This document shows, one piece after another, positions 7,967 to 17,513 of a stretch of 33,657 bases of DNA. The notes below the pieces were generated by a model. It was not told the origin of the DNA and made no database searches. It worked only from the letters and a program-made list of their open reading frames with translations. The position numbers and the translations under genes are program-made. Source of the DNA: Eubacteriales Family XIII. Incertae Sedis bacterium (lineage in GTDB: Bacteria > Bacillota > Clostridia > Peptostreptococcales > Anaerovoracaceae); the NCBI GenBank assembly GCA_031290775.1, contig JAITMX010000172.1, positions 1 through 33,657 of the forward strand, read 5' to 3'. Within the stretch, counting starts at the first letter, position 1. Every line of letters starts with the position of its first letter.

Positions 7967-9045
7967 GCTTGCGGGTGGATATCCGGAAAAAGTACAAGGG
8001 CTTTGCGCTCGATGCGGCATTCACGTCGGATGACGGGACGCTGGCGTTGCTCGGCGCGTCGGGCAGCGGAAAGAGCATGACGCTCAAATGCATCGCGGGC
8101 CTGATCTCGCCCGACGAAGGCCTCATCACGCACGATGGGCGGACGCTGTTTGACAGCGCGGCGAAGATCGATCTGCGCCCACAGGAACGAAGCGTTGGCT
8201 ATCTCTTTCAAAACTACGCGCTCTTTCCGAATATGACCGTACGGGAAAATATCACGATTGCGTATCGAGGCAAGGCGGACTGTGCCGCGGCGGATGTGGC
8301 GGCGCTGCTTGCGCGTTATGGGCTGGCAGAGCTTGCGGGCCGCTATCCCGTGCAGCTTTCGGGCGGCCAACAGCAGCGCGTGGCGTTGGCGCGCATTTTT
8401 GCCTGCCGGCCGCGGGCCCTGCTGCTTGACGAGCCGTTTTCGGCCTTGGACACCTTTCTGCGCGAAAACATGCAGGCTGAGCTCAAACGTATCATCCGGG
8501 ATTACAGCGGCACCGTCGTGCTTGTCACCCACAGCCGAGATGAGGCATACAAAATCGCAGATCGGCTCGTTATCCTCGACGGCGGCGGGCCTGTGGCAGC
8601 GGGCCCCGTGAGGGAGGTCTTTGCGCGCCCCGGCAACATCCGCGCCGCGCGCATCACAGGCTGCAAAAATATTTCCGCGATCGAAAAGACCGGCGAGCGC
8701 CGTTTTTTCGCAAAGGACTGGGGCATCGAGCTGACAGCCGCAGGGCCTGTTTCGGAAACCCACACACACGCGGGGATTCGCGCCCATGATTTCAAGCCGG
8801 CGCTTTCGGCATATCCGGCGGAGCCCGGCGAGCCGGCCGGGCCTGCGCGCCAAGAGGCGGAAAGTATCAATGCGTTTGCGATAGAGATTGCCGATGAGAT
8901 CGACGGTATGTTTGAAAAAGACATCATCTTCAAAACCGCTGCGGGCGCGGGCGAAATATGGTGGATCGTAGACAGAAATACGGATACCAAAGACATCCGT
9001 GCGCTTTCCATAGCGCCCGAATCCATTCTGTTGCTCGAAGCATAG
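7963..9045 (+). CDS. modC: Molybdate ABC transporter ATP-binding protein
   Basis: ModC is the cytoplasmic ATPase that powers molybdate uptake through ModB. The 360-residue product has Walker A GASGSGKS near residues 30-37, the Q-loop segment YLFQNYALFPNMTVREN, signature LSGGQQQRVALARI, Walker B ALLLDEPFSALD and the H-loop VTHS. After the ATPase core, residues of about 230-360 form a C-terminal domain that matches the position of the TOBE/molybdate-binding domain of ModC. There it may mediate trans-inhibition by molybdate, although I cannot confirm the oxyanion residues by eye. It starts in a 4-base overlap with modB. It converges with the following - strand kinase gene only 8 bases after its stop, and no hairpin terminator is seen between them. 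Confidence 0.93.
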   Translation: MSLRVDIRKKYKGFALDAAFTSDDGTLALLGASGSGKSMTLKCIAGLISPDEGLITHDGRTLFDSAAKIDLRPQERSVGYLFQNYALFPNMTVRENITIAYRGKADCAAADVAALLARYGLAELAGRYPVQLSGGQQQRVALARIFACRPRALLLDEPFSALDTFLRENMQAELKRIIRDYSGTVVLVTHSRDEAYKIADRLVILDGGGPVAAGPVREVFARPGNIRAARITGCKNISAIEKTGERRFFAKDWGIELTAAGPVSETHTHAGIRAHDFKPALSAYPAEPGEPAGPARQEAESINAFAIEIADEIDGMFEKDIIFKTAAGAGEIWWIVDRNTDTKDIRALSIAPESILLLEA

Positions 9046-9053
9046 ATTCTGTT

Positions 9054-10892
9054 TTATGCCCTGGTTATTTTGATGTGCTTGCGGATCGTTTCGGCGACCT
9101 GGTCAGGGTCGAGCGGCTTGGAGATATGCGCGTTCATACCGGCCCTTTTTGCTTTCTCGATGTCTTCACGGAACACATTTGCCGTCATGGCGATGATCGG
9201 GATGCCGGCGGCGCGCGGCAATCCGCTTGCACGGATTTGCCGCGTCGCTTCGTAACCGTCCATCACGGGCATCTGGATATCCATGAAGACCGCGTCGTAT
9301 TTTTCCGGGTTCGCAAGGAACGCCTCGACGCCTTCCTTGCCGTTATCCGCCATTTCAACGTTTGCGCCCATCTGCCCGAACATATTTTCGGCAATCATCT
9401 GGTTGATGTCGTTGTCTTCGACGAGCAGGAACAGTTTGCCTCTGCAATCCGGCCTGGTCTTGCTGCCCTTGTCTGTAATCAGCGTGCCGAGGGCGGTGTG
9501 TTCGCCGTCGTTTGCAGCGTTTTGCGACGCGTCCGCCCGGATATCAAAGATAAAGCTGCTGCCCTTCCCCGGCGTGCTTTCGACACGGATCGTGCCGTCC
9601 ATCAGCTCAACGAGCAGTTTTGAAATGGTCAGGCCAAGGCCCGTGCCGCCGTATTTGCGCATCGTGCTGCCATCTTCCTGCTCAAAAGGCTCGAAGAGCT
9701 TTTGGATGTTTTCCGGCGCAATCCCGATCCCTGTATCCCGTACGGAAAACTCGAGCCGCAAATGCTCCTGGCCTTGCCCGATCATTTTCGCGGACAAGGT
9801 GATGACGCCCTCCTCAGGCGTGAATTTCACCGCGTTTCCGAGCAGATTCATGAAAATCTGCGTCAGGTGCGTGCTGTCGCCCATGATGTATTGAGGCACG
9901 GCGCCGTCGATCTCAAATTTCAGATCGATATGCTTGCTCTCCGTCTGCGGCGCGATCATCGTATGGACGCCCGACAGCAGCTGCTGCAAATCGACATCGA
10001 TGTTTTCAAGCGCCATATGGCCGGCCTCGATTTTGGATATATCGAGAATATTGTTGATGAGCGAGAGCATATAGGACGAGCTTGATATGATGTTTTCGTT
10101 GTACGCGTGTATCTCGTCGATATCCCTCGAATCCCGGCCCATGCGCGAGAGGCCGATGATGGCGTTCATCGGCGTGCGTATTTCGTGGCTCATGCGCGAC
10201 AGGAAGTCGGTTTTCGCCATCGATGCCGCAAAGTACTCAGCGGCGCGCCTGCGCATGATGAAGATCAAGAGGATGCTGACCAGGATGACGGCTGCGAGCA
10301 GGACGACGAGCGCAACACTGATTCTCTGGTTTTGCCGGGTCACGCTGACCATGACATCGTCCCCGATATCCACGCAGGCGACCGCGTAAAGCTCCCCGTC
10401 GTTGTTGTACATCGGCGCGTAGGCCGACATGAGGCCCTCCCAGACGCCCGCGTAGTTGCCCATGACCGTGCTGACCGCCTCGCCGGCAAAGGTATGCATG
10501 ATATAGCCGTCCGGCTCCGTGACTTCGCCGACTTCGACGGGAAACTCGATGTCGTTGTCGGCAATATAGGTGTAGTCGTCGCCGGCCATACGCATATAAT
10601 AGGCAAATACGACGTCGTTGTACTCCGCAAATTCAAAGAGTTTTTCGCGCACCGCCGCGTAAGTCGCCGATTCGGCGTCCGCAGGCGTTCTGAGTTGGTC
10701 CAATTCTTCTTCCGTCACGAGCGCCGCGAGCGATTTTGCCGTCTGGATGAGGCGGTCGGAAACGTTTTCCTGCAGCATTTGGGTGTATTGGTTCATATAG
10801 ACGCGCGAAAACGCCGCCGTGAGAAACACGCCCGCCACAAGGACGATAAAAACAATGAATAGGACTCTCTCTTTTTCGATACTGGTTTTCAT
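9054..10892 (-). CDS. Membrane-bound hybrid sensor histidine kinase
   Basis: This 612-residue sensor kinase spans the membrane twice (about residues 10-28 and 191-213). The roughly 160-residue outside loop looks like a Cache-type sensor domain, but I cannot name its ligand. The HisKA box [14 protein letters not shown] places the phospho-acceptor at His236. The ATPase domain shows the N-box Asn353 (LLGNAVKFT), DTGIGIA and GGTGLGL. A C-terminal receiver carries VEDNDINQ and [10 protein letters not shown] with Asp538. There is no Hpt or DNA-binding output in or next to the gene. The start at 10892 is preferred because a GGTGAT-type ribosome site lies 6 bases upstream; 10913 (ATG) and 10952 (TTG) are alternatives. 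It follows the aldehyde dehydrogenase gene by 49 bases on the same strand and is probably co-transcribed with it. Confidence 0.9.
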   Translation of the reverse strand: MKTSIEKERVLFIVFIVLVAGVFLTAAFSRVYMNQYTQMLQENVSDRLIQTAKSLAALVTEEELDQLRTPADAESATYAAVREKLFEFAEYNDVVFAYYMRMAGDDYTYIADNDIEFPVEVGEVTEPDGYIMHTFAGEAVSTVMGNYAGVWEGLMSAYAPMYNNDGELYAVACVDIGDDVMVSVTRQNQRISVALVVLLAAVILVSILLIFIMRRRAAEYFAASMAKTDFLSRMSHEIRTPMNAIIGLSRMGRDSRDIDEIHAYNENIISSSSYMLSLINNILDISKIEAGHMALENIDVDLQQLLSGVHTMIAPQTESKHIDLKFEIDGAVPQYIMGDSTHLTQIFMNLLGNAVKFTPEEGVITLSAKMIGQGQEHLRLEFSVRDTGIGIAPENIQKLFEPFEQEDGSTMRKYGGTGLGLTISKLLVELMDGTIRVESTPGKGSSFIFDIRADASQNAANDGEHTALGTLITDKGSKTRPDCRGKLFLLVEDNDINQMIAENMFGQMGANVEMADNGKEGVEAFLANPEKYDAVFMDIQMPVMDGYEATRQIRASGLPRAAGIPIIAMTANVFREDIEKAKRAGMNAHISKPLDPDQVAETIRKHIKITRA

Positions 10893-10941
10893 CAAGCCAT
10901 CACCCGTCGCCATCCCCTCAACCACTACAATACAATGAATG

Positions 10942-12375
10942 CTATTCCACAATATTTTTCAGCACGATTGTTTTGACGCGCGTCATTTCCTCAAAGGTGC
11001 TCATGACGCCCTCCGTCCCGATGCCGCTGTATTTCCGGCCTCCGAAGGGCATCTCAAAGGAGCGGAAAAAGCTCGCGCCGTTGATGACGGCCGCGCCGGC
11101 TTCCATGCGGGAAGCGACTTTCCAGGCGCGCTTGAAATCCTGCGAGAACACGCAGCTTGAGAGGCCAAACACCGAGCTGTTCGCGATCTCGATCGCCTCC
11201 TCGTCCGTTCCGAACCCGATGATTGGGACGACCGGCGCGAAAATCTCCATGTCCTTTGCGACGTCCGCGTCTTTCGGGACGTCCGCAATGACCGTCGGGT
11301 CGTAATACGCGCCCCTGCGTTTGCCGCCGATCAGGATTTTCCCGCCTTGTTCGACTGTTTTGGCGACCTGCCCTTCGGTCTTGATTGCGGCGTTCTCGCT
11401 GATGAGGCAGGCAATTTGCGTGTCCTCCTCTGCGGGGTCGCCGTATTTGCGGGCTTTGATTTTTTCGATAACTTTTTGCGTGAAGGCCTCTTTGACGGCG
11501 TTTTGCACGATGAAGCGCTTGCTTGCGCAGCAGACCTGGCCCGTGTTGTACATCCTGCCCCAGATGAGCTCTTCCGCCGCGAGGTCTATATCGGCATCGT
11601 CAAGGACGATGAACGCGTCATTGCCCCCAAGCTCAAGGGCGCAGGGGATGAGGTTTTCGGCAGCGGCTTTCGCCGTTTCGATGCCGACCTCCGTGCTGCC
11701 TGTCAGCGTGATGAGGCCGATACGGCGGTCCTTGGCGATCTCCGCCTTGACCTTGCCGGGCGCCGTCACGCACCCGATAACGCCGGCCGGGACGCCGGCT
11801 TCCGCCAGCATGCCCGAAAGCCTGAGCAGTGTCAGTGGATTGTCCGACGAGGGCAAAACGATGGCCGCGTTGCCCATCATAAGCGCCGGCGCGACTTTTT
11901 GGTCAAAGAGGTCGCAGGGGAAATTGAACGGGATGATGCAGGCAACGACGCCTACGGGCTCGCGTGTGACGAGCTGCACGTTGTTTTGCTGCCCGGCCTC
12001 CGTCCCCGCCGGGATGATGCTGTCATAAAAATGCTTGGCGTGCTCGATAAAGCCCGAAAACCCGATGCGCACGTTGCCGATCTCCGCCCTGGCCTCGGCG
12101 ATCGGCTTGCCGTTTTCGGCGGACAGCGTCCGGGCGAGGCTTTCTTTGTTTTCGTCTACGATATCCAAAAAGCGGTATAGGATATTCGCGCGCTCGAAAA
12201 TGGGCACGCGCGCCCAGCTTTTCTGCGCAATGACGGCCGCGTCTACAGCGGCCCGTATGTCTTCCGGCGTCCCTTTCGGCACAGCTTCAATCACCTTGCC
12301 GGTCGCCGGGTTGGCCACGTCAAAGCGCTCTCCCGAAACGCTGTCCGTGAATTTTCCGTTTATAAGCATTTGCAT
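10942..12375 (-). CDS. NAD(P)-dependent aldehyde dehydrogenase
   Basis: This is a 477-residue aldehyde dehydrogenase superfamily enzyme that should oxidise an aldehyde to the acid in the cytoplasm. Catalytic residues are present: Asn151 (IPFNFP), general base Glu248 (LELGGN) and nucleophile Cys282 (GQVCCASKR). The usual cofactor-binding Lys of the KPS motif is replaced by Leu ([11 protein letters not shown], about residue 176), so cofactor use may differ. The start ATG 12375 follows GGGAGG; the open frame extends upstream only into a repeat. The leader contains a 6-pair hairpin, CATAGG/CCTATG, at 12404-12418. It lies downstream of the FIST gene and a MITE-like palindrome, and upstream of the hybrid kinase. 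It shares the SDNPL variant with the aldehyde dehydrogenase at 20008-21513, suggesting the same subfamily. The substrate is unknown. Confidence 0.9.
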   Translation of the reverse strand: MQMLINGKFTDSVSGERFDVANPATGKVIEAVPKGTPEDIRAAVDAAVIAQKSWARVPIFERANILYRFLDIVDENKESLARTLSAENGKPIAEARAEIGNVRIGFSGFIEHAKHFYDSIIPAGTEAGQQNNVQLVTREPVGVVACIIPFNFPCDLFDQKVAPALMMGNAAIVLPSSDNPLTLLRLSGMLAEAGVPAGVIGCVTAPGKVKAEIAKDRRIGLITLTGSTEVGIETAKAAAENLIPCALELGGNDAFIVLDDADIDLAAEELIWGRMYNTGQVCCASKRFIVQNAVKEAFTQKVIEKIKARKYGDPAEEDTQIACLISENAAIKTEGQVAKTVEQGGKILIGGKRRGAYYDPTVIADVPKDADVAKDMEIFAPVVPIIGFGTDEEAIEIANSSVFGLSSCVFSQDFKRAWKVASRMEAGAAVINGASFFRSFEMPFGGRKYSGIGTEGVMSTFEEMTRVKTIVLKNIVE

Positions 12376-12424
12376 AGTATTTCCCTCCCTTAGTGCTTCG
12401 CCGCATAGGCAACCTATGGGGCTC

Positions 12425-12583
12425 AGGCAGTGCTTGAAAATAACCTTTGCATTTGGCTTGTCTTTTTTCCGCCTGACTGCGTTCCAAAGCCTCGCTGTAC
12501 TACCAGTACAGCTACGTTTTGCGCCTTGCCAGCCGAAAAAAATCCTGCGCCAAATTTGCAAAGTTTATTTCCAAGCACTGCCT
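12425..12583. repeat. Long imperfect palindrome, MITE-like
   Basis: The ends are perfect 12-base inverted repeats: AGGCAGTGCTTG at 12425-12436 and CAAGCACTGCCT at 12572-12583. Pairing continues inward with a few gaps through AAATAA, CTTTGC and ATTTGGC segments. The centre is a perfect 8-pair hairpin, GCTGTACT/AGTACAGC. The whole 159-base unit could fold as one long stem. It fills the gap between the FIST and aldehyde dehydrogenase genes, and its right end overlaps the FIST stop codon. It encodes nothing credible. It has the shape of a non-autonomous miniature transposable element or a dispersed structured repeat; no target-site duplication was confirmed. Confidence 0.7.
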
Positions 12584-13776
12584 CAGGCGCCGAGCGCCGT
12601 AAAACTCAGCATCAGCCCGCCCGTCGTATTGTTTCCGTCGTCTTCATAGCCGTATTCGCCAAAGGTGAACTCGACAATGAAAGGGATGTCCCCGGCAGCC
12701 GCCTTGATGCCTGCGGCGACTTCTTCGATGCGGCCCCCGATTCCCGCGCGCCTGCCGCCGCAGTGGACAAGGTGCAGCGCCGCCGGCTTCCGCCCGTGTT
12801 TTTCGATCAGCAGCGAAACGGTTTCATAGGCTGAACGGATGAGGTCGTCAACCGAGGCGTCCATCATGATGACCGTCGTTTTCTCGGCGAGGTTTGCGCC
12901 GATGGCCATCGAGAGGTCGGCGCCCCCGTTCATCGGGTGGCGTATCGCGGTGAGCTCGCCGAGCCGGTCTTTCACGCCGAGCGGGTTTGTGATCGTCGTC
13001 ACGAGCAGATTGCCGCCAAGGAGCGGGTCGAGCTCCGTAAAGCCACGCCATTCCGCGTATTTTTTGATGGCCGGGACGCCGTCGATTTCCACGAGCTCGC
13101 GATTCCCCCGTACTTTCGTGATTACGCCGTAATGTTCTGTTTCCGCGTAAGCGCCCGTAAAGAGATTTGTAAAGGCGCCCGGCGCGCTGTCCCAGAAAAA
13201 GGCGACCGCGACGCCTTCCGCCGCGACCATGCCGCCTGTGAACAGCGACCACTCGCCGGCAATCGTGTTGTCCGCCGCGCTGCCGCCAAAGAGGGGCGCG
13301 CGCCCGATCACGTCCTCAATGCCTTTCAGGAAAAATTCTTCCTCGCCGGGGTTTGCGGCCATATAGAAAAAGTCGGGCGCTTCGATCTTGCCGTCCGTCG
13401 GCTTGCCTGCGGCCGCAAGCGCCGCCTTCGCGACCTTGGCGCCGACAGCCCGCGCGTCCGCGCCGTCCTTTGGGCTTCCCGCGACGCCGACCGTCAGGCC
13501 GCCGCCCGCAAGGCAAAGCACGCCGACAAAACCGTTGTCGGATGAGATGTAGCCCTTTGGCGTAATCACGCCAGTGAAAGAGGTGTTGCCGACGAGCGGC
13601 ACACCCGGCAGCTCGCTTGCCACCGATTCCAGCAGCAAGCCCTGATCGTACTGGACCCCGCTGTAAACGAAGGCGAGTTTGATATCGCCCAGCCCTTGTT
13701 TTGCCGCCGCGGCCGCTTCGGCGCCCGCGCGCGAGACATCGGGATGAGTGCTTGATCCAACATTTGCATTATACAT
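12583..13776 (-). CDS. FIST domain sensory protein
   Basis: This 397-residue soluble protein matches the FIST N plus FIST C arrangement, a predicted small-ligand sensing module found in prokaryotic signalling. The N-terminal part has KLAFVYSGVQYDQGLLLE, a region ending PLVGNTSFTGVITPKGY, and FGGSAADN. The C-terminal part has WRGFTELDPLLGG, a segment around ELTAIRHPMNGG, and the late CGGRRAGIGGRIEE. No transmembrane segment, kinase or cyclase domain is attached, so it must act through a partner if it signals. The start ATG 13776 has AAAGGAG 6 bases upstream. It lies 113 bases after panC on the same strand, and that gap holds no clear promoter. The hybrid kinases on both sides are candidate partners. 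Family assignment is good; ligand and role are unknown. Confidence 0.82.
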   Translation of the reverse strand: MYNANVGSSTHPDVSRAGAEAAAAAKQGLGDIKLAFVYSGVQYDQGLLLESVASELPGVPLVGNTSFTGVITPKGYISSDNGFVGVLCLAGGGLTVGVAGSPKDGADARAVGAKVAKAALAAAGKPTDGKIEAPDFFYMAANPGEEEFFLKGIEDVIGRAPLFGGSAADNTIAGEWSLFTGGMVAAEGVAVAFFWDSAPGAFTNLFTGAYAETEHYGVITKVRGNRELVEIDGVPAIKKYAEWRGFTELDPLLGGNLLVTTITNPLGVKDRLGELTAIRHPMNGGADLSMAIGANLAEKTTVIMMDASVDDLIRSAYETVSLLIEKHGRKPAALHLVHCGGRRAGIGGRIEEVAAGIKAAAGDIPFIVEFTFGEYGYEDDGNNTTGGLMLSFTALGA

Positions 13777-13889
13777 GGTGTACTCCTTTCATGTTCCCCC
13801 AAACACAGTATTGCGTTTTGCTTGATAAGATATTCTATCATATGGCGGGCCGGGTGGGCACGATGTTTTTTGCAATCAGCATAGTTCCA

Positions 13890-14750
13890 TCATAGTTTTG
13901 TGTTGTCGACGAGGCGTGTGTCCCCGATATAAACGGCAAGCGCAATCAGGTTGCCGGCGCGTACGGAGGGGGCGGTTTCAAAAGTGAGCGGATCGACGAT
14001 TCCGACATAATCTATCCGTGCGCGCGGTTCGGCCTCAAGGATAGAGCGTATATGCGAGGCCAATACGCCCGGATCGGCCTCGCCGGATTCAAAGATGGCC
14101 TTTCCCTCGTTCAGTGCGCGAAAGAGGCAGCGCGCGGAGATGCGTTCATCTGCGCCGAGCCTCGCGTTCCTTGAGCTCATCGCAAGCCCGTCCGCTTCGC
14201 GTACGGTAGGGCAGCCGATGATTTCCACATTCAGGCAAAGCTCGGATGCCATCTTCTTGACGATGGCAAGCTGCTGCGCGTCTTTTTCGCCGAAGTAGGC
14301 GCGGTCCGGCGCACAGATGCCGAAAAGTTTTGTGACGACGGTCAGTACGCCGCGAAAATGGGAAGGGCGCGAGGCGCCGCAAAGCCTGTCCGAAATGCCC
14401 GTCATATCGACAAATGTCGAAAAGCCCTCCGGGTACATCTCTCTCTCGCCCGGCGCAAAAATGGCATCCGCGCCCGCCCCGAAAGCCGCCCGTGCGTCGG
14501 CATCGAGCGTTGCGGGGTAACGCGCAAGGTCGCCCGGGTCGTCAAATTGCATGGGATTGGCAAATACGCTGACGATCGCCTTGCCATTTTCCGCGCGCGC
14601 GCGCCGTACGAGGCTCAGATGGCCCGCGTGAAGCGCGCCCATCGTCGGGACGAGGCCGATGCTCTCCCCGCGCAGACGGGCGGCTCTTGCATAGGTTTGC
14701 ATATCGGAAACCGTGCGGATTATTATTTGGTCTTTGTTTTCCTTTGTCAT
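13890..14750 (-). CDS. panC: Pantothenate synthetase (pantoate--beta-alanine ligase)
   Basis: PanC joins pantoate and beta-alanine using ATP to give pantothenate, the precursor of coenzyme A. The 286-residue length is normal. The N-terminal nucleotide-binding signature VPTMGALHAGHLSLV contains the HAGH variant of the HIGH motif. Further landmarks are FANPMQFDDPGDLARYP, SRPSHFRGVLTVVTKLF, DRAYFGEKDAQQLAIV and the KMSKS-like LAMSSRNARL. It starts in a 4-base ATGA overlap with the upstream DUF2520 gene, which strongly suggests coupled translation. panB, panD and a classical panE are not in the window. The identification is firm. Confidence 0.96.
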   Translation of the reverse strand: MTKENKDQIIIRTVSDMQTYARAARLRGESIGLVPTMGALHAGHLSLVRRARAENGKAIVSVFANPMQFDDPGDLARYPATLDADARAAFGAGADAIFAPGEREMYPEGFSTFVDMTGISDRLCGASRPSHFRGVLTVVTKLFGICAPDRAYFGEKDAQQLAIVKKMASELCLNVEIIGCPTVREADGLAMSSRNARLGADERISARCLFRALNEGKAIFESGEADPGVLASHIRSILEAEPRARIDYVGIVDPLTFETAPSVRAGNLIALAVYIGDTRLVDNTKL

Positions 14751-15640
14751 TTCAGCAGTGTTTTCATTTCCGAATAATCGCGGCTTGGGTTTTTCTTTTG
14801 CGCCGCCTCCGCCAGTATGCGCGAAAGCAGCAGGTAACTCTCTCGCTCGTCGCCCGAAAGCGCCTCAAGGTGGCGGGCAGCCGTCGCCGCGTCGGCGCGC
14901 TCGACCGGGCCCGTGAGTGCAAGGACGGGCCCGAGCGCCGCGATGTTTTCCGCGTTTTCGAGAAAGAGTGCGCGCCACGCGCTCTCAGCAAAGGCGTCGT
15001 CCAGACCGCAGGCTTTGAAAGTTTTCGTACCCGCGTATGCGAGCGCGCAGACGAGATTGCTGACCATGACGGACGCCGCGTGATAAAGCGTTTTTTGCGC
15101 CGCGTCGATTTCGCGGAAAGGGTTGCCGAGCGCGGAGAGCAACTCGCCCGCGAAGTGCGCGAAAGGTTCGTCGCCCTCCGTCGTAAAGAAAGCGCCGTCC
15201 AATTTTTTGTAAGCGCTTGTCCGGTCGTATATGGCCGCGAGCGGGTGGATTGATCCGAAAAAAATGTTGGCATCAAGGGGGCGGGGGCCAAATACCCGGG
15301 CGCCCAAACTGCCGCTGCAATGCCCGATGCAAAGGGGTCTGCCCCGCCTTGCCTGTCTATCCAGGAGTTCGTCGGACATCTGCCGCCAAGCCTCCGCAAT
15401 CGCGCCGTCCGGGACGGTCAGCAGCAAGAGGTCGCTTTCCGCCGCAAGCCCGGCCGCAGAGCCGTACGCCCGCCCGCCCGCAAACGCCGCAGCCTCACAT
15501 GCCGAGGCTTTGTCGCGGCTCACGTAGCCGGCCACTTCAAAGCCGCTTTTTGCGCAGCCCCGGTTGCCGCGCTCCGTGATATGGCGTCCAAAACCATACC
15601 CTACTTTTCCCGCTCCGATGAAGCCGATCTTCGCTGTCAT
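14747..15640 (-). CDS. Rossmann-fold DUF2520 protein, possible ketopantoate reductase
   Basis: The 297-residue product starts with a dinucleotide-binding loop, [15 protein letters not shown], and has a Rossmann half of about 160 residues containing [17 protein letters not shown] helical C-terminal domain follows, with [21 protein letters not shown] and [21 protein letters not shown], matching the Rossmann/DUF2520 family. It should be an NAD(P)H-dependent reductase or dehydrogenase. It overlaps panC by 4 bases and the upstream kinase by 4 bases. Its place next to panC suggests it reduces ketopantoate to pantoate, replacing PanE. This is inferred from context; PanG of Francisella is a precedent for a non-PanE enzyme, but I cannot confirm that it belongs to this family. 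Confidence 0.8.
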   Translation of the reverse strand: MTAKIGFIGAGKVGYGFGRHITERGNRGCAKSGFEVAGYVSRDKASACEAAAFAGGRAYGSAAGLAAESDLLLLTVPDGAIAEAWRQMSDELLDRQARRGRPLCIGHCSGSLGARVFGPRPLDANIFFGSIHPLAAIYDRTSAYKKLDGAFFTTEGDEPFAHFAGELLSALGNPFREIDAAQKTLYHAASVMVSNLVCALAYAGTKTFKACGLDDAFAESAWRALFLENAENIAALGPVLALTGPVERADAATAARHLEALSGDERESYLLLSRILAEAAQKKNPSRDYSEMKTLLK

Positions 15641-17295
15641 GAAAAATACTTCCTGAGCTCGCAGATCACCTGCTCGTACATGATGGGTTTCCCTATGTGC
15701 CCGTTCATGCCGGCGGCGATGCAGTTTTCGATATCTTCGCGAAACACGTTTGCAGTCATCGCAACGATCGGTATGCTTGCCGCATTCATCGCTTCGGATG
15801 CCCGGATCAGCCGTGTCGCTTCAAGCCCGTCCATTTCGGGCATTTGCATATCCATGAAAATCAAATCATATTTCCCGGGATCCCCTTTGAAAAGCTCGAC
15901 AGCCTGAACGCCGTTTTCTGCGGATTCGACGGCCACATTTGTGGACTCGAGCAGGGAGACGAGGATTTCGCGGTTGATGTCGACATCCTCGGCGAGCAGG
16001 ATCGTACGCCCCGAAAAATCGCTTTCTTCGGGGCTCTCCGCCTCCGATGCCCCAGCCTCGTATCCCAGTTCCATCGTAATCGAAAATGTGGAGCCCTTGC
16101 CGGGCTCGGAGACGACTTCGATATCGCCGCCCATCATTTCCGCAATGCGTTTTGCAATCGCGAGCCCCAGCCCTGTGCCGCCGTATTTGCGGGTGGCGCT
16201 GCTTTCGGCTTGCTCGAAAGCGCGAAACAGGCGGGTGCGCTGTTCATTCGCGATGCCGATCCCGGTATCCGTCACGCAGATGCGGATGGCGCAGCGGCCG
16301 TTTTCGAGATGTTCGAGGCTTGCATCCAATGCGACCCGGCCCTTCTCGGGTGTGAATTTCACAGCATTGTCAAGGATGATGGTGACAACCTGCGCAATGC
16401 GTTGTGCATCGCCGACGAGGGTTTTCGGGATGCGTTCGTCCACGGCCCACGAAAGCTGATGGCGCTTTTCGTCGGCGCGGAAAGCAAAGTCGTCGATCAC
16501 GCGCATGACGAGCGCTTCAAAGTCAAACGCCGCCGGGGAAATCTCAAGGCTATCGGCCTCCAGCTTTGACATATCAAGAATATTGTTGATCACGCCGAGT
16601 AGATGCCGCGACGCGTCATCGATCTTTTTGAAAGCATAGTCTTTTTTTTCGATGTCTGCCGTCGCCTTGCCGATGGCAGACATACCGATGATCGCGTTCA
16701 TCGGCGTACGCATCTCGTGGCTCATATTGGACAAAAATTCGCTTTTGGCGCGGTTTGCCCGCTCCGCCTGTTCGCGCGCTTCTTCAAGATCCGTGACATC
16801 GTGAAAAATGATGATCGTCCCGGCGGCATTTTGTCCCTCGTCTGTCATCGGGGTAATGTGGACAATGTATTCGCGCGAGCTGAGGTTTTCATCAAGCCGC
16901 ACGAAAGTTTCAAAGCGAAACGGCTCACCCGTCTCAGCCGATTCGTCGTGCAGTATAATCAGGTTTTTGACCCAGTCCTGCCCATTATACTTTACAAATA
17001 CTTCGGCTAACGGTTTTCCGATCGCATCTGCGGCATTCAAGACGCCGAATGTTGTCAAAAGGATGTCTGTGCTGTACGCAACGCGGCCATTTTTGTCGAG
17101 TAGCAAGATGCCGTTCGGGCTGTTTGCGAGCAGCAGTTTCAGATAGCGGTCACGTTCCCGTTGCGCAAGCATACGCGCAGCAAGCTGGTTTGCTTTTGCG
17201 TTCGCGATGGCCCGCTCCTGCACGATCGTCTTCTCAAGATGATTGATCTGCCGTTCGAGGCGCAGTATAGTGTTTTTGTATTGTTGATCTTCCAT
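15637..17295 (-). CDS. Soluble PAS hybrid histidine kinase
   Basis: This 552-residue cytoplasmic sensor kinase has no membrane segment. Residues of about 5-50 are a charged coiled-coil helix. A PAS domain (about 52-172) includes [18 protein letters not shown] and the C-terminal [14 protein letters not shown] linker. The HisKA motif [14 protein letters not shown] gives His193, and the ATPase domain shows Asn310, DTGIGIA and [11 protein letters not shown] receiver follows, with [11 protein letters not shown] and [10 protein letters not shown] (Asp482). There is no Hpt and no DNA-binding output. The start has no Shine-Dalgarno, and an extended -10 lies only 8 bases upstream, so the mRNA may be almost leaderless. 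The stop overlaps the DUF2520 start by 4 bases, tying this sensor to panC expression. The signal is unknown. Confidence 0.9.
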   Translation of the reverse strand: MEDQQYKNTILRLERQINHLEKTIVQERAIANAKANQLAARMLAQRERDRYLKLLLANSPNGILLLDKNGRVAYSTDILLTTFGVLNAADAIGKPLAEVFVKYNGQDWVKNLIILHDESAETGEPFRFETFVRLDENLSSREYIVHITPMTDEGQNAAGTIIIFHDVTDLEEAREQAERANRAKSEFLSNMSHEMRTPMNAIIGMSAIGKATADIEKKDYAFKKIDDASRHLLGVINNILDMSKLEADSLEISPAAFDFEALVMRVIDDFAFRADEKRHQLSWAVDERIPKTLVGDAQRIAQVVTIILDNAVKFTPEKGRVALDASLEHLENGRCAIRICVTDTGIGIANEQRTRLFRAFEQAESSATRKYGGTGLGLAIAKRIAEMMGGDIEVVSEPGKGSTFSITMELGYEAGASEAESPEESDFSGRTILLAEDVDINREILVSLLESTNVAVESAENGVQAVELFKGDPGKYDLIFMDMQMPEMDGLEATRLIRASEAMNAASIPIVAMTANVFREDIENCIAAGMNGHIGKPIMYEQVICELRKYFS

Positions 17296-17303
17296 AAATA
17301 TCT

Positions 17304-17312
17304 ATTTTATCA
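17304..17312 (-). promoter_or_regulatory. Extended -10 promoter of the PAS hybrid kinase operon
   Basis: Read on the - strand, TGATAAAAT (17312 to 17304) is an extended -10. It ends 8 bases before the kinase ATG, predicting a leader of about 2 bases. No convincing -35 is seen. The lack of any Shine-Dalgarno before that ATG agrees with a leaderless or nearly leaderless transcript. Confidence 0.4.
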
Positions 17313-17371
17313 TACCCATACGGCAAACGATATGGGCGCATGGCATGGCACGTTTTGGATAGTTGTTACTT

Positions 17372-17495
17372 TGTAACTGCTCAGACACCATGCAATTGCC
17401 CGTCATTGCGAGGGAGCGCAGCGACCGCGGCAATCCATTATCCACTGGATTGCTTCGCTTCGCTCGCAATGACGGTTAGTGTCTGAACTGTTGCA
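17372..17495. repeat. Palindromic interspersed repeat, copy 1
   Basis: The core (17401-17474) opens with CGTCATTGCGAG and closes with CTCGCAATGACG, and pairs almost fully around CAATCCA/TGGATTG. The ends are imperfect inverted repeats, TGTAACTGCTCAGACAC (17372-17388) and GTGTCTGAACTGTTGCA (17479-17495), matching at 14 of 17 positions. A second copy in inverse orientation lies at the right end of the window. Copy 1 fills the gap between the ferredoxin stop and the PAS kinase start, and could end the ferredoxin transcript as a stem-loop. CGTCATTGCGAG-type dispersed repeats occur in many unrelated bacterial genomes. Confidence 0.8.
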
Positions 17496-17513
17496 AGCGG
17501 TGCGCGTATTCGG

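Noticed and set aside
12376-12424. Riboswitch in the aldehyde dehydrogenase leader
   Set aside because: Only one 6-pair hairpin (CATAGG/CCTATG) is visible; too little structure for any known class.
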